64,000 bases of DNA from Trichomonas vaginalis G3 (taxonomy: Eukaryota > Parabasalia > Trichomonadida > Trichomonadidae). The notes under the pieces are model-generated. The model saw only the letters and a program-made list of their open reading frames with translations, was not told where the DNA came from and ran no database searches. The first letter of the stretch is position 1. Every line of letters starts with the position of its first letter. The position numbers were made by a program, and so were the translations under genes. Shown piece after piece: positions 37,057 through 47,065 of this stretch. The DNA is taken from NCBI RefSeq assembly GCF_026262505.1, contig NW_026529259.1, forward strand, positions 124,001 to 188,000. The letters are read 5' to 3'.

Positions 37057-37303
37057 GTGTGGGGCTTCCAGGCGCGTTGCGCCCTCTAGCCCATAAGAAA
37101 TTTTGCCCAAGACCCAAGAGGAGGACCGAACCCCAGCCGACCAGCCGGTGACAAAACCAAAACCGTTGTTATTTACATCATATTAATAGTGTCACTTTTT
37201 AAATATCACTTTTTGTGTCGCTTTTCACAAATTATATATGTTTTCATGTTTTGTCACTTTTCCGTCACTTTTCGGGTAAAAACATTTTTATTATTATATA
37301 TAA
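37057..37303 (+). repeat. Left end of element B: variant TIR core and subterminal region
   Basis: GTGTGGGGCTTCCAGGCGCG then GCCCTCTAGCCC: the same two-part stem-loop as the A and C TIRs, but with inner stem GGCGC/GCGCC instead of GGCAC/GTGCC. Then an unusually GC-rich ~60 bp (37098-37155) follows, then GTGTCACTTTTTAAATATCA-type repeats and the AT-rich pre-ATG motif of the methylase. Confidence 0.7.
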
Positions 37304-38122
37304 ATGAATTTTACAAAACCACCGTTACCGTTCTTTGAAAATAAGAGTAGATGTAAAGATATTATATTGAGAGAACTTAAGAAACAACCGAATGATCTAA
37401 CATTTGTAGATTTGTTCGGTGGAAGTTTCTATATATCCCATTTATGTCATACAATATTCCCAGACTCAAAGATTATATGCAATGACTTCGACAACTATAT
37501 GGACCGTCTCAAACATATTCCAGACACAAACAATATATTGAAAGAGTTAAAAGAAAAGATACCTATAGGTAAGATGGAACGTATACCATTAGATAAGAAA
37601 AATATTGTGAGAGAGGTTTTGAAAAAAGCAGAATATATAGACTGGGATAGTATATCTGCTAGACTATTATATAGTGGTGCTATAAGAGTTCATGACATTG
37701 AAACACTTATGTCAAAAGTTTTATATCTTAACTATACAAATGTTTTCAAAGAGGACATAGAAAAATATATTGAGGGTATAGAGTTTGTGAGATGTCATTG
37801 GACAGAGTTGTATGAAAAATATAAAGACAAGGAAAATGTTTTCTTTATAGTGGACCCGCCGTTCTATAACACATGGGATTTTCAATACCAAGTAGACTGG
37901 ACTTTGAGAGACTCTTTAGAAACTTTAGACGTTTTACATAACCATCCATGCTTTTACTTTACATCCGATAAAAGTGGTTTGGAAACCGTTATGAGATGGT
38001 TAGAGGACATACATGACTATGAGTTTATATATGACAAGATAGAATATGAGAGAGGTCCTATAAACTGGAGAAAGTGTCACAATAAAGAAATTTTATTAGT
38101 AAGTAAATGTGGTTTGAAATAG
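37304..38122 (+). CDS. Dam-type N6-adenine DNA methyltransferase (B copy)
   Basis: 272 residues, intact. FxGxK is here PFFENKSR: Gly is replaced by Glu at residue 12, a position normally important for AdoMet binding, so activity is uncertain although the rest (FVDLFGGSF, DPPFYNTW) is unchanged. It ends five residues earlier than in A (KCGLK). The A copy has PFFGNKSR. Apart from about ten substitutions the two proteins are the same. The next small gene starts inside its 3' end, as in A. Confidence 0.85.
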   Translation: MNFTKPPLPFFENKSRCKDIILRELKKQPNDLTFVDLFGGSFYISHLCHTIFPDSKIICNDFDNYMDRLKHIPDTNNILKELKEKIPIGKMERIPLDKKNIVREVLKKAEYIDWDSISARLLYSGAIRVHDIETLMSKVLYLNYTNVFKEDIEKYIEGIEFVRCHWTELYEKYKDKENVFFIVDPPFYNTWDFQYQVDWTLRDSLETLDVLHNHPCFYFTSDKSGLETVMRWLEDIHDYEFIYDKIEYERGPINWRKCHNKEILLVSKCGLK

Positions 38123-38237
38123 GACTACTTGTTTTAGGTTTTTCCATTGTGTCATTTATTTATTTGACGTGGCAGAAAAGTACAGAGAATATGAAGATGA
38201 ACCAATGCCTGCAAATGTTCAGCATATGTACTCGTAA
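38107..38237 (+). pseudogene. Small membrane protein gene, frame broken
   Basis: Homologue of 34520-34651. One T is missing in the run after GGTT, so after 12 shared codons (MWFEIGLLVLGF) a different frame follows. The original stop lies at 38235-38237. The alternative frame continues to 38328 with another hydrophobic stretch (SIVSFIYLTW), so a membrane segment is kept by chance. Confidence 0.55.
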
Positions 38238-38260
38238 GAGATATTTTTATCTAATATTAA

Positions 38261-38620
38261 ATGGACGCACAGAACTTAGCGAATGCACAGCAACCTGGAC
38301 AACCAAACCCAGAGAATATTCCAAATGAAGTTAGAATACAAACTGCAATGGCAAACTATGGTCAAGTGCCAACAGATGTACAAATGCAAACTGCCATGTC
38401 AAATGACGCTGCGTTAGGTTTGCCACCATGGTATGCAAATATGAGATGGAAAGAGTTTTATACAAACCTGAAGTGGGATATAAACAACTTTATGCAGATG
38501 ACGCGAACACAGGAGTTGACCAGAATATGTTTTCTACCAGAGGAGAAACAGAATGTATGAGCTCCAGTTAAGAATGCTATGGAACTCAACAGGAAACGTA
38601 AGAGACTAGGCGGACATTAA
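38261..38620 (+). pseudogene. Small Asn/Gln-rich protein gene, frame broken
   Basis: Homologue of 34134-34496. The first ~70 codons are identical. Then a base is lost after TACAAACCTGAAG (near 38472) and the frame ends at 38560 instead of 38620. The basic tail is lost. Confidence 0.6.
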
Positions 38621-38636
38621 TTTTACATATAGTAAA

Positions 38637-38881
38637 ATGGGTTTCTTCAGTAGTATTGGAAACTTCTTCAGAAGAGTTGGAAGAGGTATATGGAATGGCG
38701 TCAAAAACCGTAGGAAAAGGAGTATGGAACGGTGTCAAAATATTGGTAAAAGAGTAGGTCAGTTTGTTGGTATTATACCTAAAGACCCTGAACCAGAAGA
38801 ACAAGCTCCTGTTATACAACAGCCTGAACCTGCACCACAGTCTAGTTGGCAACCAAATCCAAACACCTCAACCGTATTAAA
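38637..38881 (+). pseudogene. GRGIWNG small protein gene, altered by indels
   Basis: Homologue of 33873-34115. Two opposite indels replace the second GRGIWNG repeat by an unrelated Arg/Lys-rich segment. An extra A near 38866 changes the last codons, so the open frame runs on to 38906. The N-terminus (MGFFSSIGNFFRRVGRGIWN) and the acidic Pro-rich part are kept. Confidence 0.55.
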
Positions 38882-38884
38882 AAA

Positions 38885-39732
38885 TTATATTTTTATCGTT
38901 CGATAGTAGTTGTATATGAAACTAAGTTCTAAGTAAAACGCATAGTATAATGGAATTATTCTTTTTCTTCCATCTGTAGTAAACCATACTTGAAAGTCTG
39001 AAATACTTCCACTTGGTGGTTCGTATAACTTTGTAGGTTTTTTCGTAAAAGTCATTTGCCAAGCATAAGAAAGAGTTTTGGGCGCCAGAAAATGAAGCAT
39101 GAACAATAATAGCATCTTGGTCGAAATATTTCATATGTTCCATTAGGGTTTTCGACTTCATAATAGTCCGGGTGTACTGGATATGCTGCAGGCTGATTTA
39201 ACATCCTCATAAATCTATACCATGCCAAGTTGTTATATTTTGTAGAAATATAAACGTTTTCTCCAAGGTCTTCTATTTTATTGATTTTAACAGTTGCATT
39301 TTTCCTGTCATAAATAATATCGAGATGGTATTCTCCTTCGTCAATGTTATACTGGTTTGCATATTCAATATAGATGTCGTTTATTTTTTCTTGAAAAGCT
39401 CGAAGAGTTGTTTCTAAGTTTATAAGCAAACTAACTTGTAAAAGTTTTCCCTGTTCAAATTTCTCATACATACGTTTTTCTTTGTTATAGTATCTAACTT
39501 CAAAACCGACCGTAAATGGGAAACCATGTATGGCTTCTGAAATGAACTTCATTCTACGAAAGCCAATAGCTTTTGTGACGGATGGGTCTCTTAACCATCT
39601 TAATGGGTAGTCAAAACGATAGCCTTCATGCTTTACGGTATCTGTCTCAAACTTTTGACCGACATTAGTAAAAAGTTCATCTAATGGTTTAGTTGTAGCA
39701 ACTCTAGAATTTTCTTTTTCTATTGGAAGCAT
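38885..39732 (-). pseudogene. Family X member 2 (B copy), frame broken
   Basis: Homologue of 33023-33870. The frame is open from 39732 to about 39115 (most of 226 codons), where the sequence around GGAACATATGAAAT differs by indels, and continues in another frame to 38885. It starts 18 bp from the fibre gene on the other strand. The break is at a different place from that in A, so both derive from an intact gene. Confidence 0.6.
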
Positions 39733-39750
39733 ATTTTATCTATAATAAAA

Positions 39751-41423
39751 ATGTCAAATGAAACAGCGTCTATGAGAGAAATACAACACAACCGACAACT
39801 CATTATGCAAGCTCTAAATAAGAACACAACAAACTTTTCAAACTATTCTAAGATATCTGAGTCATTGAAAGGGGGTGACTTAAAACTGACAATAAACCCA
39901 ATGACAGATGAGTTTCTGTTTCAAGACAATAAGAACCATACTGTCTGTATAAATCCAACAAAAGGAACTTTAAACGAGAAACCTATAAATGAACTTCTTT
40001 TGAAAGCAGATGTTGACAACAAAGCTGACAAAGAATATGTAGACGATGCAATAGCAAAAGAAGAAGAAAGAGCTAACAATGCTTATGCAACAAAAGAACA
40101 TACTCATCCTGAACTAGCAGACAAAACATATGTTGACAATAAAATGTCAAGTGAAGTGACAAGAGCTGAAAACGAATATTCTAAAAAGACTCATATACAT
40201 TATATTAACCAAATACCAAGTCTTAAGGAAACATTAGAGACAAAAGCAGATAAGACTCATACACATTCTATATCTGATATTACAAACTTACAAGAAACCT
40301 TAAACAGGAAAAGTGCCGTTGGACATACACATTCTATATCTGATATTACAAACTTAAACGTTAGCCTTGAAAATAAAGCAGATAAAACATATGTCAATGA
40401 AATATACCAAAGTTTGATAGGAACAAAAAAAATATTGAAACTATTGTTGGTGACTTTTCTGTCAATGAAGAAAATAAATATTTTAGATGGCAGTTGGTAC
40501 AGTCCTTAAAAAATGGTACACGGCATAAACTCATTCCGAAAAATAACAATGAAATGTATGTAAGCTATAAAAAGAATGATGGTACACAAGTTAAAGTTCC
40601 ATTAGACAACAACTGCTACTTAAACTTATATGGAGACGAACAAAAGAAATATTTAAGAGTTTATGAAATGGCAGATATGACATTGCCTGACCCAGCTCCA
40701 GCACCATATTATTATGACTATGGAGATGACGACAGAACACCACATGTAGATGAACAAAAGCTAACATTATATTTAGATTATTATAGATATAAAAGATATA
40801 ATGCAATAGAAAAAACGAGAATAGTATATTATTATACAGATGACAGAAATAAATATTATAGTCAAGATTTTACCTACCCTGAAAACATAAGATTATATTA
40901 TAAAAAATATTCTGACACAAACCAGAAGAAACCTGAAATAGTTGCACTATATTTTAAGTTCAAAAGAGACAATCCTATAATATCTCATATGTTTGATTTA
41001 ATGAGCCCAGTAGGTTCTATTTATACATCTATGGAAGCAAGAGGTCCTCAAGTAATGTTTGGTGTTGGTGCATGGGAACAAATAGTCGACAGGTTTTTGT
41101 ATTGTGCAAACTCTTCAAAGGAAACAGGTGGAAGTAAAACGATTTCAGGTGAAAATTTACCTGCACACAGTCATTACATAGATTTAAGTACATCTCAAGC
41201 AGGTTGGCATAAGCATAGATATTGGGATTGGTCAGGAATGACAAAAGGTAAAGGATATGATGTTAAAGACGACGTTAAGTTTGCTATAAATTGTTACTGG
41301 AGTGACACTCAGGGAGAAGGAAACCATACACATTTCGTTTCAGGATATACGCAAACAACGGGACAAAGTAAAGAATACATGCCACCTTACATGACAGTTT
41401 ACGCATGGTATAGAATTGCTTAG
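39751..41423 (+). pseudogene. Phage-tail-type fibre protein (B copy), different middle, one frame break
   Basis: About 557 codons in two overlapping frames (39751-40509 and 40494-41423). The anchor (MSNETASMREIQHNRQLIMQ) and tip (SPVGSIYTSMEARGPQVMFG to PPYMTVYAWYRIA) match A. Between them are three His-x-His units (THIHYINQIPSLKE, THTHSISDITNLQE, GHTHSISDITNLNV). Then comes a ~190-residue Tyr-rich beta-like domain (YNAIEKTRIVYYYTDDRNKY) that A lacks completely. The break falls at the edge of that new domain. It may be a single sequencing error, in which case the gene is intact. Confidence 0.75.
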
Positions 41424-42379
41424 TCGTCATTTTCAACTTCTTTAGCATATTCGTCAGGAGTTGTCTTATATTTGTTAGGAACTGTCTTTGAAAGTATACC
41501 ACCTTGAACTTTGACAAGTTTGAAACGAGGTCTGGCAATAGTAGTTTTATCTTCTGCTTGCAGTGTGTACATTTTGCCATGTTTGCCTAAAACTTCATAA
41601 TATTCTCTTGTATACTTTCTTCTATTTTTACGAACACGAATGTGAGTACCTGTCGGGTTCCCATTGTTGTCATAGTCAATAGTATTTTCATATGGGTCGC
41701 GTTTAGGTATTTCTATTTTTACTTTGTCACCTTTCTGAAGTTTGACGCCCGGCATTCTTTCTTGTTTGTCTCTTTTGACTAAATTATTAAATATATAGTC
41801 TTTCTCTAAGTCAGGGTTGTTTTTCATTTCTTCGGGGGAGTGGTTTCCCAAACCTTTTTGTTTACGGTTATTATAAATATTTAAAACTTGTCTCATCTTT
41901 GCCATGGAGAAGTGTCTATACTTGTCGTCATATGACATTTCATTTGCTTCACCACCTTGTGGTTGGTTTAAGTCTCTTAACATTTTTATACAACCGTCAA
42001 TGACACCAAGAGCAGAATGGTTTTGGTCGACAATGAAATATTGGTTTACATTTTTTGAACGCAGATAGTTTTTTACATCATCTGATTTGAAAGAACTTTC
42101 ACAGTCAGATGTCAGTTTTGTTGGATGGTATTTGTCAACGAATATTGTCAAAGCAGTTTTCACATCTAAAATATTTTTGGACCATAATGGTATGGCTTCA
42201 CAGTATCTTGTGTTTTGACCAACAAATATTAACCAGTATGGAGGTCCATCTGTTCTAACTCTCGGAATGTTTTCCAAGATATCCATAAACCAAGCATTTG
42301 GTGTTGAACTAAAGATTTTTATCATGAGTGCTTTCTTTGTCGCTTTAGAAACATAGGGGTCCTTGTTTGGATTCGTCAT
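41420..42379 (-). CDS. Retroviral-type (rve) integrase, intact
   Basis: 319 residues. Catalytic residues: D33 (WFMDILENI), D92 (LTSDCESSF) and D128 (HSALGVIDGCIKML). Spacing between the second and third is the classic 35 residues, but Glu is replaced by Asp. A carries the same change. No HHCC zinc finger precedes the core. The C-terminal ~100 residues are basic and beta-like (GDKVKIEIPKRDPYENTI, YTREYYEVLGKHGKMYTLQA), like the SH3/chromo-type tail of Maverick integrases. It would insert element DNA and make the 6-bp duplication. It overlaps the fibre stop by 4 bp and faces the 133-residue gene. Confidence 0.88.
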   Translation of the reverse strand: MTNPNKDPYVSKATKKALMIKIFSSTPNAWFMDILENIPRVRTDGPPYWLIFVGQNTRYCEAIPLWSKNILDVKTALTIFVDKYHPTKLTSDCESSFKSDDVKNYLRSKNVNQYFIVDQNHSALGVIDGCIKMLRDLNQPQGGEANEMSYDDKYRHFSMAKMRQVLNIYNNRKQKGLGNHSPEEMKNNPDLEKDYIFNNLVKRDKQERMPGVKLQKGDKVKIEIPKRDPYENTIDYDNNGNPTGTHIRVRKNRRKYTREYYEVLGKHGKMYTLQAEDKTTIARPRFKLVKVQGGILSKTVPNKYKTTPDEYAKEVENDD

Positions 42380-42396
42380 TTTTTACCCTATAAGAA

Positions 42397-42798
42397 ATGG
42401 GTTTATTTGGCGCATTAGCAGGAGTTGCATCTAGATTTTTACCCGCAGTGGGAACAATAGCCAGAGGTGCATTTGGAGTTGGAAGGAAGATTTTGAGTAC
42501 ATTAGGTATACTTAAAGAGAAAGCACAACCTATTATACAAACTGTACAGAAAGGTTGGGATGTAGCACGAGATGCAACAAATCTTATTCCAAATCCTGAA
42601 ACAAGAGGAAAAGTTCAAGGATGGATGGACAATGTAGGAAGACAAGCAGGAAACTATTATAACAAAGCAAATGACTACTATAACCAAGCAGGACACTATA
42701 TGGACCAAGGTGAAAGATTCTTTAACAGAGGATATAACCATGCACAACAATGGGTAAGCAATAACCAACCGCAACCACCTCAAACGTGGGGAATGTAA
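42397..42798 (+). CDS. Small amphipathic virion-like protein (B copy)
   Basis: 133 residues, same length as 30319-30720, with only a few conservative changes (such as IARGAFGVGRK for LARGAFGIGRK). Preservation of the frame, while neighbours are broken, argues for selection or recent origin. The N-terminal amphipathic segment and QPPQTWGM end are identical. Confidence 0.65.
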   Translation: MGLFGALAGVASRFLPAVGTIARGAFGVGRKILSTLGILKEKAQPIIQTVQKGWDVARDATNLIPNPETRGKVQGWMDNVGRQAGNYYNKANDYYNQAGHYMDQGERFFNRGYNHAQQWVSNNQPQPPQTWGM

Positions 42799-42817
42799 AG
42801 TTTTTTATTGGGATGAA

Positions 42818-42970
42818 ATGAACAATGCAGCATTGAGACAAATGAGTTCAAGATGGATTTGTCGGCTTCCAGCATTTACACCACGTGTTTGTAAAGTTCT
42901 TCCTATACCTCAGGAAGTTTTAGACCGACTTAAAAAACCTAAACAACCAATTGAAAACAAACCAAACTAA
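42818..42970 (+). CDS. Small Pro/Lys-tailed protein, copy 1 (50 aa)
   Basis: MNNAALRQMSSRWICRLPAF, then FTPRVCKVLPIPQEVLDRL and a Lys/Pro tail (KKPKQPIENKPN). The ATG is in the context ATGAAATGAAC, shared with the next two genes. It is too short for usual gene finders. Two Cys and several basic residues; function unknown. The tandem copy and the A homologue show that it is a real conserved frame. Confidence 0.55.
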   Translation: MNNAALRQMSSRWICRLPAFTPRVCKVLPIPQEVLDRLKKPKQPIENKPN

Positions 42971-42988
42971 TTTTTTTACTGAGATGAA

Positions 42989-43129
42989 ATGAACAATGCA
43001 GCTTTAAACAGAATAAGTCATGGAAGACCACCTTTTACACCACGTGTTTGTAAAGTTCTTCCTATACCTCAGGAAGTTTTAGACCGACTTAAAAAACCTA
43101 AACAACCAGTTGAAAACAAACCAAACTAA
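42989..43129 (+). CDS. Small Pro/Lys-tailed protein, copy 2 (46 aa)
   Basis: MNNAALNRISHGRPPFTPRV, then the same end as copy 1 (KVLPIPQEVLDRLKKPKQP). The N-terminal 14 residues differ while the 3' two thirds are nearly identical in DNA, so it arose by tandem duplication followed by change in the 5' part. Only B has it. Confidence 0.55.
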   Translation: MNNAALNRISHGRPPFTPRVCKVLPIPQEVLDRLKKPKQPVENKPN

Positions 43130-43148
43130 AATTTTTTACTGAGATGAA

Positions 43149-43732
43149 ATGACCGAAGAAGTTGAAACGGTAGATTTGACACCACAAACAAAAAGTTCAG
43201 AACCATTGTCAAAACCTGTCAAAGAACTTACAGATGAAGAGAAAAATTCAATAATAGAAAGTGCCAGGTCTGGAAATACAAACCCTAACTATAAAGTCAC
43301 TTTTCATAGAAATGGAACGGCTAGTATCTCAAAAAAGAAACAGACTCTCACAAATAAAATATTGAAGTCTGAAGGAGCTTTCGAGACAACAGATGGAAAA
43401 GTTTACTTCACTGACCAACAGTTCATTATAGAACATCTCATTGACTTAGAGTCGAAATATTCTAAACTTTACAACAAACACAAAAAGTTGAAAGGAAAAC
43501 AAAAACAAATGGCATATGATATTTATGAAGATGTTGACGACACAACTGTTCCTGCAGTGAAGTAAAGTCAGAGGAACCGAAAAGTGACGAAAAACCGATA
43601 GAAGAAGAAAAACCAAAAACTGAAGATAAACCAAAACCAAAGTTTAGTTTCCAAACTAAACCAAGTCAACCTTCATTAGCTGGTATGGGTTGGCGTCAAA
43701 GACTTATGGCAGCAGGCGGTTATGTAAAGTAA
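43149..43732 (+). pseudogene. Bipartite small protein (B copy), frame broken
   Basis: Homologue of 29544-30128. One G is missing near 43556 (CCTGCAGTGAAG against CCTGCAGGTGAGG), ending the frame at 43565 after 138 codons and losing the Pro-rich linker and the GMGWRQRL tail, which is still present in another frame. Confidence 0.6.
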
Positions 43733-43762
43733 AGAAAAAAATATTTTTTTATTTTTATAAAA

Positions 43763-45911
43763 ATGCCCCCATATAGAATGGATAGAAAGTCTGCTAGAAT
43801 AAAAGCAGAGTTACAAAGATATGGTTGGAGAGTTTCGAAGAAGTTTAAATATAGGAAGGGAAACCCATAAAAGTCTATGACAAATTGTCTGGTCTTCGCT
43901 ACGAAATGGATTTGGAAACAGCACGTCCAATTATCCAAACAGACTAGAGAGGTTAGAAGAAGAACGTCTTATGGACATGCCTTTCGATGTTAGTGAACCT
44001 CAAGTTGAAAGACACGACGGCTTTGCCAGATTCTACTGGAAACATGACGAACAATTGCATCCTTTGAGAAGGAAAAAAGGGAAAAGTGAGACGCACATGC
44101 TCCCATGGAAAGAACAAGATATGCATATGAAAAGTATCGTGAAGTTAGAAGTCAAATTACATCTGGTCGAACCTTTACAGTAAACTTTGACGAAGGAAAG
44201 AACAAAGAAGGCTTCATGGGTGTACTTGCTGCAATTCAAGACGGAAATAAGAAAGGACACAATCTCAGATTGACCATAACAGATTTGGATGGTCACATTT
44301 ACTATGCACATGGCAATGAACAAACAGCCGCAAAACTTCTTGACGCTTTCAAGACTACAAAGAGAAAACAAATGGTTGACTCCGACTCAGACATTTTGAA
44401 TGCAATTGAAGGAATTGCAAGTGTCAAGTTCGAATGGTACCAACCTAACCCTCAAGCAGTCAGACAACATGCTGGATACTTCCCGTTCATAAATAAGTCT
44501 GACATTGACTTGACAAGGTATGAATTTACAATTCAATTGAAACAATTGTCAACGAACCTTGCATTTCTTACATGTCTCAGGAACTCTGGTCTTGTTACAG
44601 ATGAGAAGATGAAGTATCTTGAGTCATGTGTGAAGACAAGGTACATTCTCAGAGGTCAATTGGCAAAAATTGCACCGTTGGCAAATGTCAATATCCGAGT
44701 CAACATACCTACAGCTAAAGGTTCTTCACATGACGACTATGTTGTTGACAAAGACTTACCATGGTTGAAGATTGTAATTGTCCACAACCACTTCATGTTG
44801 AACGAAAGTCTTACAAACCCATTCTTTGGTAAAAGTAAGTGCAACATTGTCAGAGCTGTAAACATTCTTTTCGAGAAAGGTTTGTTGGAACCAATTCCAG
44901 ATGACAAGCTGACAGAAACTTTTGTACCAAAAGACGAAACAAACTTTTCATTGTTAGCAAGACCAAAAGTTGTTCCAGACAAAGTTCTAGTACAAAAGAA
45001 GTACACAGTTCCACAAGGTTGGATTGTTCGGATACCAACCTAAACCAGAAGAACTTCCAATGAGGTTGCAAGAACTTCAAGATGCTATAAACAAACTTCC
45101 ATTGAGACATCCAATTGACGTCAAATTGTATTGGAGAGCATCTGAGTTAGGTCAGAAGGTTTTATATGAAACAGGTTGCTTCGACGATGTTTATGAGATA
45201 ACAGGAGAAGTTTCTCAGAAGATAAGAGACTCACTTGAATTTCCACAAACTGGACCAATTGGTTGCGACAAGTTCGACTCAGATGAAAAGATATACTATG
45301 TCGACCTTAACGCTGCATACATGAGGTTTGTCCAATATATTCCGACTGGAATTCCAAACGAAGATGGTGAGTTCCCGGGAAGGAACTATACAGTTGGAAA
45401 AGTCATACAACAACTGTATGATATTAGGAAAGCTTCAAACCCCAAACTTGCAATGACACTCAAATTGCTTATGAATTCGACATGGGGATATTCCATTAAG
45501 AAACCTCAAGAGATGAAGAGTAAACATTATGAGAAGGTCGACAACTTTGTTGAAAGGTTTTCTCCTTTTGTTTTGAAGTACGAATTCACTCAAGGTCAAA
45601 GTGGCTTAGTAACCACATTAAAACCTATTGTCGAACATTGGTCTTACCCTCAGTTCGCAAAAGCAGTACTTGACAACTACAACAAATTCTTCTCCGAAGT
45701 CAAATCCAAAGTCAAGGTTTACTATGAGAACATTGACGCACTCATGACGAACGAAGAAGGATACAACAAACTCATTGAAATGGGAATGGTCGGTGAAAAG
45801 ATGGGCTGTTTTAAGCTAGATAAGGTATTTTCCGAAGTTCATGTAATATCGAAAAGGAAATATTGGGGCATACTTGAAGACGGCACAGAAATAAAACATT
45901 GCATGAAATAA
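43763..45911 (+). pseudogene. polB: Family B DNA polymerase (B copy), several frame breaks
   Basis: Homologue of the 714-residue gene in A. Breaks cluster in the first 350 bp (near 43860, 43925, 44080-44095) with others near 44525 and 45030. The palm part (45024-45911) is open with YYVDLNAAYM, NSTWGYS and ENIDALMT, the same NID motif C as in A. Another open piece is 44105-45043. It cannot make a full protein as written. The density of single-base changes in the 5' part is far higher than in neighbouring intact genes. Confidence 0.8.
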
Positions 45912-45955
45912 AAAATTTATTTTTTAAAAAGTGACATTTTTTAATTTTATTTGAA

Positions 45956-46035
45956 CTGTACGCTGAGTTTGTTGGAGAAGACCGTTGGGAAACTTGTTTG
46001 TTAGATGAGAAATATGAAATGGCATACCATTTTAA
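45956..46035 (+). pseudogene. HNH endonuclease remnant
   Basis: The first ~22 codons of the HNH gene (YAEF, then DRWETCLLDEKYE) with ATG changed to CTG. They are joined directly to its last codons (GGCATACCATTTTAA). About 500 bp of the middle is deleted. It lies after the polymerase, not before it as in A. Confidence 0.75.
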
Positions 46036-46060
46036 AACAATATATTTTTACATATATTAA

Positions 46061-46942
46061 ATGCTTCAGGTTGAAAAACAAAGAACAAAAGTAGCAGATA
46101 CAAAACCGTTAGACTATATCTTTACAAATGCTGGTAGGACTATTTCAGATGAAGAAATTTCATCCCGAGCATACAGGTTTGACTATCCAATTCGTTGGCT
46201 TCAAAGTCCTTCAGATGCAAAGGCAATAGGATTTAGAAGAGTTTTGTTTTCAAATAGAACTAACGCATTTATGTTCGCAGTATATTTTCATGGGCAGTAT
46301 AAAGGTTCTGATGGTCTAATAGACAAATTTGACGAAATGAGAATCTTTACAGTTCGTTCAGACGAAAGTCTTGAGAAAACTCTAAATGACTTTCAAACTC
46401 AAATGAACAAATATTATTGGGAATTTCAAAAAAAATACGACTCTTTACTAAATGGAACATACTATCTGAAACTAGAATATGACAAGATGAACTCCACCGT
46501 TTCATTTCAAAAGATTGAAATTAACCCTCCAAGAGATACAGAGTTTTTATTTTGGGAAGTAGACAAACGTTCTTGGGCACAATTTCTTCGGTTACTAAAC
46601 CAGAACGAACCATTACCACCAGATGGTCCATTTAAATTTATACTTCCACCAGCAGATTTGATGGTTTATAGAAACGTGTTTGACCCTCAAAATGTTATGT
46701 GTCATGCAAGTTTCAGTTCAAGCAACAATAGTTTTCTATGTATTGGTAAGGACTTTTATGACTTTGCTTCTAAATTCTACGAACCATCTAGTAACAGTTT
46801 CTCTGACTTTCAAGTTTGGTTCACAACAAATGGTGTGCAACATATTATTCCATTGTACTATGACTTTTATCTCGAATTGTCTTTCATATATAACTACGGA
46901 AAAGTGCTGAAAAGTATTGAATGTGAAGATATTAGAAAATAA
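46061..46942 (+). CDS. Family X member 1 (B copy), intact
   Basis: 293 residues, homologue of 25834-26694 with scattered substitutions and a seven-residue longer C-terminus (SIECEDIRK), caused by a changed stop region. The upstream sequence TTTTTACATATATTAA before the ATG is the same as in A. The frame is kept intact although the neighbouring polymerase is broken, which suggests this gene matters or that the polymerase breaks are sequence errors. Confidence 0.65.
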   Translation: MLQVEKQRTKVADTKPLDYIFTNAGRTISDEEISSRAYRFDYPIRWLQSPSDAKAIGFRRVLFSNRTNAFMFAVYFHGQYKGSDGLIDKFDEMRIFTVRSDESLEKTLNDFQTQMNKYYWEFQKKYDSLLNGTYYLKLEYDKMNSTVSFQKIEINPPRDTEFLFWEVDKRSWAQFLRLLNQNEPLPPDGPFKFILPPADLMVYRNVFDPQNVMCHASFSSSNNSFLCIGKDFYDFASKFYEPSSNSFSDFQVWFTTNGVQHIIPLYYDFYLELSFIYNYGKVLKSIECEDIRK

Positions 46943-47065
46943 CATTTTTTCTAACATCGTAGAAAACTCATGAAAACAATTTATTTTTGACACTTTCACA
47001 AAAAACATTAAAAAGTGAGTTAAAATGAGATGTTTACTGAACTGGCTGAATGTCGCCTTCTGTAG

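Noticed and set aside
37098-37155. GC-rich segment as a tRNA or SINE
   Set aside because: The reverse strand has a weak B-box-like GGGGTTCGGTCC but no A box at proper spacing and no T-run.
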